Positions 50,831 through 59,458 of a DNA stretch of 64,000 nucleotides are shown here, piece after piece (position 1 is the stretch's first letter; each line of letters starts with the position of its first letter). A model generated the notes under the pieces. It worked only from the letters and a program-made list of their open reading frames with translations, searched no databases and was not told the origin of the DNA. Position numbers and translations under genes: made by a program. The stretch covers positions 186,001 to 250,000 of the forward strand of contig NZ_FJVE01000007.1 in the NCBI RefSeq assembly GCF_900078195.1, given 5' to 3'. Source of the stretch: Clostridium sp. Marseille-P299 (GTDB lineage: Bacteria; Bacillota; Clostridia; Lachnospirales; Lachnospiraceae).

Positions 50831-52036
50831 ATGAAAGATGAATATCAAGATGATTTTAAAGGTTACAATGATGAAGAACAAAAAACACGTATCCAAGATG
50901 AATTAATTAATGAAGAGGAATATCTCGATGAATTACATTTATCTTTAGCGGAACAGGTAAATTCAGTATTTAGTGAAAATGAACCAATAAATGATAGTGT
51001 CGTAGATAATAGGAATAAGAAAAAACCTAAAAAAAGAAAAATCATCTTTGCTCTTGCTTCCATTGTTCTTGTTTGTGTAATTTTAGTGATAACTCCTTTG
51101 GGCAAAAAAATAGTAAGTAATGTATTAGGTGATTATTTATATAATCAAGGCTTTGAGTTTGTAGATACAACCAGTACTTTAAGTGATATTCAAGCTAATT
51201 TTAATAGTGATGAGTCTATTTTAATTAATAAAGATAAGGTTGACGATCATATCATTAATATTCTTTTGATTGGCATTGAAGAATTTAACAGTGCAAAAAA
51301 TACTGACTCCATGATTATCGCATCGATTAACACTAAAAATAATACGTTAAAATTCCTATCAATTATGAGAGATATTTATGTAGATATTCGAGGTTATGAT
51401 AATAATAAATTAAATGCCGTTTATTCCAAAGGTGGAATTGAGCTATTATATGATACGATGGAAACTACCTTTGGGTTGGAAATCGATGGATATATGCTTG
51501 TGAATTTTGAATCATTTGAAAAAATCGTAGATATTTTAAATGGGGTTGAAGTAACTTTAACAAAAGGTGAAGCAGCTTATTTAAATAAACATAATTATAT
51601 TTCAAATCCAGCGTATCGAAATGTAGTAGTAGGAACGCAAAAATTAAACGGCAATCAAGCACTTGGTTATTGTCGTGTTCGTAGTGTATCAACAGGTACT
51701 GAAAATAATGACTTTGGAAGAACACAACGACAACGAGCTGTATTAAAGAGTATGGTGGATACATTAAAAGCAAAAAATCTTTTGGATTTGACAAATACAA
51801 TTAATGAAATTGTATCTAATGTTAATATAAAAACAGATATTACTAAAACAGATTTCAAGAAATACTTAGAAATTGGTTTGGGGTTAAAATTTAATGAAAT
51901 TGATAATTTAAGAATACCAACGGATGGAAGTTATGTAGATCAAAAAGTTTTAATAGGAAAAAGTAAACAAGCTGTTTTAATTCTTAAAGATCAATTGAAA
52001 ACGAAAGAGGAAATAAGAGAGTTTATATACGAATAA
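50831..52036 (+). CDS. LytR-CpsA-Psr (LCP) family protein
   Basis: 401 residues. An acidic cytoplasmic N-terminus (1-65) and basic KKKPKKRK stop lead to one membrane helix (about 72-92). The extracytoplasmic LCP domain has ILLIGIEEFNSAKNTDSMIIASIN (about 139-162), FLSIMRDIYVDIRGYDNNKLNAVYSKGGIELLYDT, and the Arg-rich catalytic region GYCRVRSVSTGTENNDFGRTQRQRAVL (about 279-305). These enzymes attach teichoic acids or polysaccharides to peptidoglycan from undecaprenyl carriers. Start behind TTAGGAGAACATCAT. Next to the 86-bp repeats and followed by a vanZ-like gene. Confidence 0.93.
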   Translation: MKDEYQDDFKGYNDEEQKTRIQDELINEEEYLDELHLSLAEQVNSVFSENEPINDSVVDNRNKKKPKKRKIIFALASIVLVCVILVITPLGKKIVSNVLGDYLYNQGFEFVDTTSTLSDIQANFNSDESILINKDKVDDHIINILLIGIEEFNSAKNTDSMIIASINTKNNTLKFLSIMRDIYVDIRGYDNNKLNAVYSKGGIELLYDTMETTFGLEIDGYMLVNFESFEKIVDILNGVEVTLTKGEAAYLNKHNYISNPAYRNVVVGTQKLNGNQALGYCRVRSVSTGTENNDFGRTQRQRAVLKSMVDTLKAKNLLDLTNTINEIVSNVNIKTDITKTDFKKYLEIGLGLKFNEIDNLRIPTDGSYVDQKVLIGKSKQAVLILKDQLKTKEEIREFIYE

Positions 52037-52093
52037 TATAGTTAATCAAAATGGATAGATTTGTTATAAGTAACTGGAAAGTGTGATAATGGT

Positions 52094-52609
52094 ATGAAGA
52101 AGAAAATTTATAATACAATGTTTTATACAAGTTTTATATTTTATATATGGTTTTTGATTAGGAATATATTATTTAAATACGTTTCACCCTTAGAATTGTT
52201 TCGTGACGGACGATATTTTTCAAGAACATTAAACATGAGACCACTCTATAATATATTTGGTACTTACTTTAATAAGCTTGATTTCTATGGGAATATCGTT
52301 TTATTTATACCCTTTGGAATATATCTTGGTTTAATGGCAAGAAATATTAGCAGAGCTAAAAAAATCGCAATGTTTACTTTATTAAGCTTATTTTTTGAGA
52401 CGTTCCAATATGTTTTTGGAATTGGTGCAAGCGATATTTCAGATGTTATAACGAATACAATAGGCGGAATTATCGGATTATGTATTTACAAGATTTTTAA
52501 GAAGTTTTTAAAAGATGATACAAAAGTTAAGAACCTTGTTGCAGTTTGTAGTTCAGCAGTATTAATTCCAGTAGTGTTTATTTTAGTGGCTTTAAAAATT
52601 CATAATTAA
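52094..52609 (+). CDS. VanZ-family membrane protein
   Basis: 171 residues with four or five membrane helices. NIVLFIPFGIYLGLM (about 74-88) and SLFFETFQYVFGIGASDISDVITNTIGGIIGLCIY (about 100-135) are the family's conserved helices with the acidic residues Glu and Asp. VanZ proteins can affect teicoplanin tolerance, but most are uncharacterised. It lies 57 bp after the LCP gene with no terminator between, so they are probably co-transcribed. Confidence 0.88.
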   Translation: MKKKIYNTMFYTSFIFYIWFLIRNILFKYVSPLELFRDGRYFSRTLNMRPLYNIFGTYFNKLDFYGNIVLFIPFGIYLGLMARNISRAKKIAMFTLLSLFFETFQYVFGIGASDISDVITNTIGGIIGLCIYKIFKKFLKDDTKVKNLVAVCSSAVLIPVVFILVALKIHN

Positions 52610-52640
52610 AACTGATCTGCTTACATTTTGAGAATAAAAG

Positions 52641-52740
52641 AACCCCAAAACGTAATTCAAATGATCTGTCCCCATAAGTTAGATTTTAGGTCTAACTTAT
52701 AGGGGGAAGTTCACAAATGAATTACATTTTGAGGTTTTTT
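52641..52740. terminator. Nested bidirectional terminator
   Basis: Outer stem CCCCAAAACGTAATTCA (52643-52659) with TGAATTACATTTTGAGG (52718-52734) then T6. Within its loop is an independent inner hairpin, CCCCATAAGTTAGA (52670-52683) with TCTAACTTATAGGGG (52691-52705). It lies between converging vanZ and glmS. Confidence 0.85.
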
Positions 52741-52742
52741 GT

Positions 52743-54581
52743 TTATTCTACCGTAACTGATTTTGCAAGATTTCGTGGCTGATCTACATCAAGTCCTCTA
52801 AAGGAAGATGTATAATAAGCAATCATTTGCAATACAACAGCTGCACTAAATGGTGCAAAGGTTGCGTCTGTTTTTGGTATTACAACTTTATAATCATATA
52901 AATTCTCTTCAATAACAGCATCTGGAGTAGTGATACAAATGACACAAGCTCCACGTGCTCTTACTTCTTTCATGTTAGAAATCATTTTTGATAATACATT
53001 ATCTTGGGTTGCAAGAGCAATGACTGGAACATTTTCAGTAATTAAGGAAAGTGTTCCATGTTTTAATTCACCTGCCGCATAAGCTTCGGAATGAATATAA
53101 GTGATTTCTTTTAATTTAATGGAACCTTCACAGGAGAGAGCATAGTCCATGCTTCTTCCAATAAAGAATAAATTTTCTGCTTTTACTAGATGTTTACTAA
53201 TTGCTTCTATATCAGAGGTCTTAGTTAAGACTTCTTCAATTTCAGGAATAACGCTAAGTAATTGATTCATTGCTACGGAGCAATCCTTAGCATCTAAGCA
53301 TTTTCTTACATAAGCAAAACGATATGCAATCATATAAAATGCAGACAATTGCGCAGTATATGCCTTAGTACTAGCAACCGCGATTTCTGGACCCGCATGT
53401 GTATAGAATACATAGTCGCTTTCACGGGCGATGGAAGAACCTTTAACATTGACAATGGATAAAGTTCTTGCACCTTTTTCTCTAGATAGGCGAAGTGCTG
53501 CTAAGGTATCTGCGGTTTCTCCAGATTGAGAAACTGTAATTACAAGTGTATTTTCATCAAGAATCGGATCTTGATAACGGTATTCAGAGGCGATATCCAC
53601 AGTAACTGGGATACGAAGTAAGCGTTCAAATAAAATCTTACCAATTAATCCAGCATGCATAGCAGTACCGCAAGCAGTGATGATGATGCGATTTACACCC
53701 TCAAAAACGCTGTCAGGAATTCCATCTGCAGTAAAATCAGGAATGAAATACTGATTGGAGTTTTCTACGTACTTTAATAAGCGTGGTGTAATTGTTCTGC
53801 GTAATGCGTCTGGCTGTTCATGAATTTCTTTTAACATATAATGCTTATAGCCATTTTTTTGCGCAGCAGACATATCCCAAGTAACACTAAGCATTTCAGG
53901 AGTCTTAGGATTTCCATCTAAATCTGTTACTTCGATAGAATTCTTTGTTAATTTTGCAATCTGATATTCTGGAAGAACAAAATAATCCTTAGAATAGCGT
54001 AGCAAAGCTACCATATCCGAAGCAACAACAGAACCTTCTTCTGTATGACAAGCAACTAAAGGGCTTCCTTTTCTAATACAGTAGATAACCTCTGGTTGGT
54101 CCTTAAAAAGTATGCAAAATGCATAAGCTCCATCTAGACGGTCTACTGCCATTTTAATTGCAGCATGGGCATCACCTGTATAAAGACTATCAAGGAGCAT
54201 AGCAGCAATTTCACTGTCGGTTTGTGAAACAGGAAATCTTCCGCTCACTGCTAACTCTTTTTCTAGTTCGTGGTAATTCTCTATGATACCATTGTGAATT
54301 AAAGTCACGTTACCACAAGCATGAGGGTGAGCATTTACTTTGGATACACCTCCATGAGTGGCCCATCTTGTATGACCAATTCCACAAGTGGAGTTAAATT
54401 CAGCTGGAATGCTCTCTTTTAGCTGAGCAACCTTTCCTACTGACTTAACTACTGATAAATTTCCTTCTGTAAAGCAAGCAATGCCTGCACTGTCGTAACC
54501 GCGATATTCTAATTCCTTAAGTCCATTTACAAGAACCTCAGGAGCACTTAAATACCCGGTAAATCCAATAATACCACACAT
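52743..54581 (-). CDS. glmS: Glutamine-fructose-6-phosphate aminotransferase
   Basis: 612 residues. It makes glucosamine-6-phosphate, the entry to peptidoglycan sugars. The N-terminal Ntn glutaminase begins MCGIIGFTGY with Cys2 as nucleophile after Met removal, with GYDSAGIA and HTRWATHG. The C-terminal half has two SIS domains: GTAMHAGL, SQSGETADTLAALR, AVASTKAYTAQL, and IHSEAYAAGELKHGTLSLI. The C-terminus DVDQPRNLAKSVTVE is canonical. Its leader contains a glmS ribozyme. Confidence 0.98.
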   Translation of the reverse strand: MCGIIGFTGYLSAPEVLVNGLKELEYRGYDSAGIACFTEGNLSVVKSVGKVAQLKESIPAEFNSTCGIGHTRWATHGGVSKVNAHPHACGNVTLIHNGIIENYHELEKELAVSGRFPVSQTDSEIAAMLLDSLYTGDAHAAIKMAVDRLDGAYAFCILFKDQPEVIYCIRKGSPLVACHTEEGSVVASDMVALLRYSKDYFVLPEYQIAKLTKNSIEVTDLDGNPKTPEMLSVTWDMSAAQKNGYKHYMLKEIHEQPDALRRTITPRLLKYVENSNQYFIPDFTADGIPDSVFEGVNRIIITACGTAMHAGLIGKILFERLLRIPVTVDIASEYRYQDPILDENTLVITVSQSGETADTLAALRLSREKGARTLSIVNVKGSSIARESDYVFYTHAGPEIAVASTKAYTAQLSAFYMIAYRFAYVRKCLDAKDCSVAMNQLLSVIPEIEEVLTKTSDIEAISKHLVKAENLFFIGRSMDYALSCEGSIKLKEITYIHSEAYAAGELKHGTLSLITENVPVIALATQDNVLSKMISNMKEVRARGACVICITTPDAVIEENLYDYKVVIPKTDATFAPFSAAVVLQMIAYYTSSFRGLDVDQPRNLAKSVTVE

Positions 54582-54635
54582 AATGAATCGTCCTTTCTTA
54601 TTCAGTTTTCAAAGTACTGGTTACACTATGTTTGA

Positions 54636-54785
54636 TTATACCGTGATTGTTGGGCAGTCACCTGCCATTTTGTCGGTACATGACACGTTCAAACTACATG
54701 AGAGAGCATCCGCCGAATTTTCGATAACCCTCTACCTCGTCGACCTCTATTCACCCATGAGAGGTTCCTGGCGCTAATTTTATCC
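54636..54785 (-). ncRNA. glmS ribozyme/riboswitch
   Basis: On the minus strand the conserved core is present in order: AGCGCCAG at the cleavage site (between A 54775 and G 54774), GTCGACGAGGTAGAGGGTTATCG (the conserved GACGAGG...TTATCGAA), ATTCGGCGGATGC, and the P4 arm ACCG...GGCAGGTGACTGCC...CGGT. Glucosamine-6-phosphate makes this RNA cut its own leader and lowers glmS expression. It lies 55 nt upstream of the glmS ATG. Confidence 0.96.
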
Positions 54786-54826
54786 TTACGGAAAACATTT
54801 CTGTTGATGCCTGGGCTAGCATAAAC

Positions 54827-54855
54827 ATGATAGCATACCCTTTGCTGTGTGTCAA
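54827..54855 (-). promoter_or_regulatory. glmS promoter
   Basis: Read on the minus strand: TTGACA (54850-54855), 17 bp, TATCAT (54827-54832). It gives a leader of about 240 nt containing the ribozyme. Confidence 0.8.
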
Positions 54856-54917
54856 CAAATGGTGTATCGAACAAACAATGGAAATATATGCGGTAATTTA
54901 CACAGTAATTAACGTAA

Positions 54918-55004
54918 AGGGTGCTACATTTTCTAGAACTATTTCTAGAAATAAATTGTTTAAGATGGGGTAAAATTCGAAGGAAAATTATTTTGTAGCA
55001 CCCT
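54918..55004 (-). terminator. Long inverted repeat downstream of asparaginase
   Basis: AGGGTGCTACA (54918-54928) and TGTAGCACCCT (54994-55004), perfect 11 bp, with TTCTAGAA palindromes inside. There is no strong T tract on the minus strand, so its strength as a terminator is uncertain. Confidence 0.5.
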
Positions 55005-55115
55005 ATTACATAATACACGCATGTTCCTATAACCAGATACACTTTTACAAAAGGATATGATTCAGGTTTACTTTATTATATGATAGATCATTGAAAGAGG
55101 ACCTATAAATCAGAC

Positions 55116-56117
55116 TTATAATGCGATTTCTCCAACATAATTGGTTGCAAATATATTACGTACCTCATCCATATCCTCAGTCTGTCCCAGTGCCCAAATC
55201 AACTTAGTCACAGCAGCTTCCGTTGTCATATCAAAGGCCTGGATAACTCCGTGACGAAGTGCTAGTTGACCAGTTTGATAAATGGAAAGATCACTTCGTT
55301 CATAAAGACACTGACTCGAGATAACAATGCTTATACCATGGTCTGATAATTTTTCTAATTTACTGATTAAATCACGATGAATGTAATGTAAACCGCCAGC
55401 ACCAAAAGCCTCGATTACAATGCCACGATAATTAAGCTCTAGTAACATATCAAAAATGCTTGGATTTAATCCAGGTGTTAGCTTAAGTAAAAATACATCA
55501 GCGCATAGAGAGTTTTTAAAGGTACACTCAACATTGATTTTTGGTATCGCTTGGTAGTTGATATTTAAACCAGTAGAATCGATGGTCGCAATATTTGGAT
55601 AGTTTACACTTTCAAAAGCATCAAAACCAGTGGTACGAATCTTAACAGCACGTGATCCAAGAATAATTTTACGATTAAATGCAAGATAAATACCAGCCAC
55701 ATGTGAGGTTGCCATGGCAAAGGCATAACGCAAATTATCAATCGCATCGGTTAAGGGGTGCGTTAAAGGTAATTGTGAACCAGTAAATACAACTGGTATT
55801 GGTATATTTTGCAGCATAAAAGATAGGATAGAGCTGGTATATGCCATGGTATCAGTACCATGTGTAATAACAATACCGTCATAAGATTTGTAATTCTCAT
55901 AAATATGCTTCCCTATTATTAGCCATTCTTCTGGTTGTATATTGGAACTATCTAAGTGCAAGATATCCTCAATTGTAACATTTAAATCGGATGTAAAATT
56001 TGCAATGTATGAATGCAAATGATTGCCACTAAGTCCAGGTACTAAACCTTCAGAGCTAGATAATGAGGCAATGGTTCCGCCGGTTGTTAGTAGCAGTATA
56101 TTTAGTTTTTCTTTCAT
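55116..56117 (-). CDS. ansA: L-asparaginase, type I
   Basis: 333 residues. It hydrolyses asparagine to aspartate and ammonia. The first active-site motif is LLTTGGTIASL (9-19), the second ITHGTDTMAYT (about 84-94), and VFTGSQLPLTHPLTDAIDNL follows. No signal peptide, so a cytoplasmic type I enzyme. Start ATG 56117 with TTAAGGAG upstream on the minus strand. It is between glmS on the same strand and a divergent GltD-like gene. Confidence 0.93.
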   Translation of the reverse strand: MKEKLNILLLTTGGTIASLSSSEGLVPGLSGNHLHSYIANFTSDLNVTIEDILHLDSSNIQPEEWLIIGKHIYENYKSYDGIVITHGTDTMAYTSSILSFMLQNIPIPVVFTGSQLPLTHPLTDAIDNLRYAFAMATSHVAGIYLAFNRKIILGSRAVKIRTTGFDAFESVNYPNIATIDSTGLNINYQAIPKINVECTFKNSLCADVFLLKLTPGLNPSIFDMLLELNYRGIVIEAFGAGGLHYIHRDLISKLEKLSDHGISIVISSQCLYERSDLSIYQTGQLALRHGVIQAFDMTTEAAVTKLIWALGQTEDMDEVRNIFATNYVGEIAL

Positions 56118-56355
56118 ATAATTAAAACTCCTTAAGATATATTTAAAATGGGATGTACTTGATTGATTTCATACTGAATAGATATCGTTACCCTTGTTCC
56201 TTACTGTGTAAAAACAGTGGATAATAATAGTAGTTAATAATCTGTAATGTTCATCTAAGTCAGTATAACTATAGTAGAAATGTTTTATTTATTCAACATA
56301 AAATTTATCAATCGTGTCAAGAAATTAACAGACGTTGACAACATTTTAACTATTG

Positions 56356-56383
56356 TTGCTATTTGTTTAAAAATAGATATAAT
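56356..56383 (+). promoter_or_regulatory. Possible promoter of the GltD-like gene
   Basis: TTGCTA (56356-56361), 16 bp, TATAAT (56378-56383). A TTGACA at 56335-56340 lacks a spaced -10. The flanking spacer 56118-56334 and 56384-56552 shows nothing else. Confidence 0.45.
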
Positions 56384-56552
56384 AAAAAACGAACGTGCAA
56401 ATTAGTAACAATATGCATTGTATACTTAGATTTTGTTGAAAAACTAATATTATGCATAAGTTTAAGATTACGTGATTTGCAATATTAATGTATTCATTAA
56501 GTGTTTAATTGTTTGCTGAATATGCAAAATTTATTGATAGAGGAGAATGAAT

Positions 56553-57770
56553 ATGGCAGAACATGTTGTTAACGAAGCGAAAAGATGTTTGAATTGTAAG
56601 AAACCTTTATGTCGAACAGGGTGTCCGATAAATACCAATATTCCAGTTATGATTCAAGAGTTTTTAAATGGTGGTATTTCAAAGGCGGGAGAGATGGTAT
56701 TTGAAAACAATCCACTCTCAATCGTATGCTCCCTAGTTTGTGATCATGAAAAGCAGTGTGAAGGACATTGTATTCTTGGTAAAAAGGGAAGTCCAGTTCA
56801 TATTAGTAGCATTGAAAATTATATTTCTAGTACTTATTTTGATCAAATGGTGTTAGAGCGTGCGGAAAAGAAAAACAAACGTGCAGCAGTCATAGGTTCA
56901 GGTCCTGCAGGAATTACAATTTCCATAATACTTGCAAAGCGTGGTTATGACGTTACAGTATTTGAAACAAAAGAAAAAATTGGTGGTGTGTTACGCTACG
57001 GTATTCCAGAGTTCCGTTTACCAAAAACAATACTTGATAAATATAAAAAGAAAATGCTTGAATTAGGCATTCGTTTCCGTCCAAATACAACAATTGGTGG
57101 TGCAATTGGTATTGATGATTTATTCCGCGACGGATATTTAGCAATCTTTATTGGAACTGGGGTATGGAGACCAAATAGCCTTCGTATCAAAGGGGAAAGC
57201 CTTGGAAATGTTCATTTTGCGATTGATTATCTTGTAAATCCAGATTCTTATGAACTAGGAGATTCACTAGCGATTATTGGAGCAGGTAATTCTGCAATGG
57301 ACGTAGCTAGAACTGCAATTCGTAAAGGTGTTCGTGATGTTACGGTATATTCTCACCGTAATGCAATTAGAGCAAGTCAGCTAGAAGTAGAATATGCAAA
57401 GATTGATGGCGTTCGTTTTGAACTTTGCAAATCTCCAGTTGAATTAACCGAAGAAGGTCCGATTATGAGATCGACAACTTGGGATGAAGAAGGTGTTATG
57501 CATGCTGTTGAGGGTAGTGAAAAACTCTACAAAGCTGATTCCATTATTGTTGCTATTTCACAGGGACCAAAAGATAAGATTGTGTCAACAACACAAGGCA
57601 TTAACGTAAATAACAAAGGACTTATTGTAACCAATGAATCCGGAGAGACATCAAGACCTGGAATTTTTGCTTCTGGTGACGTTGTAAATGGAGCAAAAAC
57701 AGTAGTAGAAGCTGTTCACTATTCTAAGATGGTTGCAGATGCAATGGATGAATATATGAGTAGTTTATAA
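56553..57770 (+). CDS. GltD/NfnB-like NAD(P)-dependent flavoprotein
   Basis: 405 residues from ATG 56553 behind AGGAG; ATG 56547 is too close to the site. The N-terminal [4Fe-4S] region has CLNCKKPLCRTGCP (about 13-26) and CSLVCDHEKQCEGHC (about 58-72). Then come an FAD-binding VIGSGPAGI, a GD-rich IGAGNSAMDVARTA for NAD(P), and the final GIFASGDVVNGAKTVVEAV. This is the glutamate synthase small-subunit family. No large subunit (GltB) or NfnA is adjacent, so it may serve another ferredoxin-linked partner. It is a monocistronic unit with a strong terminator. Confidence 0.85.
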   Translation: MAEHVVNEAKRCLNCKKPLCRTGCPINTNIPVMIQEFLNGGISKAGEMVFENNPLSIVCSLVCDHEKQCEGHCILGKKGSPVHISSIENYISSTYFDQMVLERAEKKNKRAAVIGSGPAGITISIILAKRGYDVTVFETKEKIGGVLRYGIPEFRLPKTILDKYKKKMLELGIRFRPNTTIGGAIGIDDLFRDGYLAIFIGTGVWRPNSLRIKGESLGNVHFAIDYLVNPDSYELGDSLAIIGAGNSAMDVARTAIRKGVRDVTVYSHRNAIRASQLEVEYAKIDGVRFELCKSPVELTEEGPIMRSTTWDEEGVMHAVEGSEKLYKADSIIVAISQGPKDKIVSTTQGINVNNKGLIVTNESGETSRPGIFASGDVVNGAKTVVEAVHYSKMVADAMDEYMSSL

Positions 57771-57783
57771 TAATTTATATGAT

Positions 57784-57845
57784 AGGGCTGTTCTAAAACG
57801 TATTTTTAATTTAATAAATACGTTTTTAGGACAGCTCTTTTTTTA
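57784..57845 (+). terminator. Rho-independent terminator
   Basis: A stem of about 22 bp, AGGGCTGTTCTAAAACGTATTT with AAATACGTTTTTAGGACAGCTCT (57816-57838), then a T run. Confidence 0.95.
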
Positions 57846-57894
57846 ATGTTAGGAAATAAAAGCAGAAAGGCTTTATTCTATCCTTTAAAAATCA

Positions 57895-57924
57895 TTCTGT
57901 TAAGGATGCGCAGATGCGCGCAGA
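57895..57924. other. GC-rich hairpin in an AT-rich spacer
   Basis: TTCTG (57895) pairs with CAGAA (57920), enclosing TGCGCA-GA-TGCGC. This is the only GC-dense patch in the 57846-58022 spacer, and I have no role for it. Confidence 0.35.
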
Positions 57925-58022
57925 ACAAAAGGTGTGCTATAAATCGAAAAGTATGGATATAACCCCTAATTACATCATATATGTATAACAAGCTTGGAAT
58001 GAAAAAGAAGATTAAAAAGCTA

Positions 58023-58051
58023 TTGACTAAGATTTGACAAAGCTATATAAT
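58023..58051 (+). promoter_or_regulatory. serC promoter
   Basis: TTGACT (58023-58028), 17 bp, TATAAT (58046-58051). The leader of about 105 nt shows no T-box features. Confidence 0.8.
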
Positions 58052-58162
58052 GTAGTCTATTAAAGTGTTATAGCTTTAACTTATGAAAATAATAAACATT
58101 TAAAAGTTTATGTAATTATGGTTAGGGAAAACCAATAATGTAAGATGAAGGAGGAATTTAGA

Positions 58163-59245
58163 ATGGGTAGAGTGTATAACTTTTCCGCAGGACCAGCGGT
58201 ATTACCAGAAGAAGTCTTAAAAGAAGCAGCAGCAGAAATGCTTGATTATAACGGAACAGGAATGTCCGTTATGGAAATGAGTCACCGCTCCAAAGCGTAC
58301 GAAGAAATCATTAATACAGCAGAACAAGATTTACGTGATTTAATGAATATTCCAGACAATTACAAAGTTTTGTTTTTACAAGGTGGCGCTTCTTCACAAT
58401 TTGCAATGATACCAATGAATCTTATGAAAAATAAAGTTGCAGATTTTATTATTACCGGTCAATGGGCAAAAAAAGCATACGAAGAAGCCAAAATTTATGG
58501 AAAAGCGAATGCGATTGCCTCCTCGGCAGATAAAACTTTTTCTTACATACCAGATTGTTCAGATCTTCCAATCAGCGAAGATGCTGACTACGTCTATATC
58601 TGTGAAAATAATACGATTTATGGAACCAAGTTTAAAACATTACCAAATACAAAGGGGAAAGATTTGGTAGCAGATGTCTCTTCTTGCTTTTTATCAGAGC
58701 CAGTTGATGTATCAAAATATGCTTTAATCTATGGTGGTGTTCAAAAGAACATTGGCCCAGCAGGAGTTGTCATTGTTATCATTCGTGAAGATTTAATCAC
58801 GGAAGACACTCTACCTGGTACTCCAACAATGTTTAAATATAAAATTCATGCAGATAACAAATCCTTATATAATACGCCTCCAGCTTATGGTATTTATATT
58901 TGTGGTAAAGTATTTAAGTGGCTTAAGAAAATGGGCGGCTTAGAAGCAATGAAAGAAATAAATGAAAAGAAAGCAAAAATTCTTTATGACTTTTTAGATG
59001 AGAGCAAGTTATTTAAGGGAACTGTTGTAAAAGAAGATCGTTCTTTAATGAATGTTCCTTTTGTAACAGGAAGTGAAGAATTAGATGCGAAGTTTATAAA
59101 AGAGGCTAAAGCAGCAGGTTTTGAAAGCTTAAAAGGCCATAGAACTGTTGGCGGCATGAGAGCAAGTATCTATAATGCAATGCCTATCGAGGGTGTAGAA
59201 AAACTTGTTGAGTTTATGAAAAAATTTGAAGCAGAAAATGCATAA
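58163..59245 (+). CDS. serC: Phosphoserine aminotransferase
   Basis: 360 residues from ATG 58163 behind AAGGAGG; the upstream ATG at 58145 precedes that site. PLP enzyme of serine synthesis. It begins RVYNFSAGPAVLPEEVLKEA, with GTGMSVMEMSHRSKAY, FLQGGASSQFAMIPMNL and the PLP-Lys region VADVSSCFLSEPVDVSKYALIYGGVQKNIGPAG (Lys about 195). HRTVGGMRASIYNAMP is the C-terminal motif. It is followed by serA after a terminator-like stem, giving a serC-serA pair. Confidence 0.97.
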   Translation: MGRVYNFSAGPAVLPEEVLKEAAAEMLDYNGTGMSVMEMSHRSKAYEEIINTAEQDLRDLMNIPDNYKVLFLQGGASSQFAMIPMNLMKNKVADFIITGQWAKKAYEEAKIYGKANAIASSADKTFSYIPDCSDLPISEDADYVYICENNTIYGTKFKTLPNTKGKDLVADVSSCFLSEPVDVSKYALIYGGVQKNIGPAGVVIVIIREDLITEDTLPGTPTMFKYKIHADNKSLYNTPPAYGIYICGKVFKWLKKMGGLEAMKEINEKKAKILYDFLDESKLFKGTVVKEDRSLMNVPFVTGSEELDAKFIKEAKAAGFESLKGHRTVGGMRASIYNAMPIEGVEKLVEFMKKFEAENA

Positions 59246-59280
59246 TTTATATTTCATAATTTATTAAAGACTTGATAAAC

Positions 59281-59320
59281 GCGTCAATGAAACACCTAGG
59301 TGAGGAATTGATGCTTTTAT
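59281..59320 (+). terminator. Hairpin between serC and serA
   Basis: GCGTCAAT (59281-59288) pairs with ATTGATGC (59307-59314) around the self-complementary CACCTAGGTG, followed by TTTTAT. A moderate terminator that may let serA be partly read through. Confidence 0.6.
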
Positions 59321-59458
59321 CATATCAAGGAGAAAAGAGTTGCTTCTTGCCTTAATTTCTTGAAAAAGACTGGTCTTAACAGTTTAGATTTTGGAAAGCA
59401 AAGTCTTTAATAAATGAATTCTTGTATAATTATTAATAAAAGTTTAGGAGAGAGTATT

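Noticed and set aside
54583..54777. Plus-strand 64-codon frame upstream of glmS
   Set aside because: It is the complement of the glmS ribozyme.
58052..58162. T-box leader before serC
   Set aside because: No T-box sequence, specifier hairpin or antiterminator; the leader is too short.
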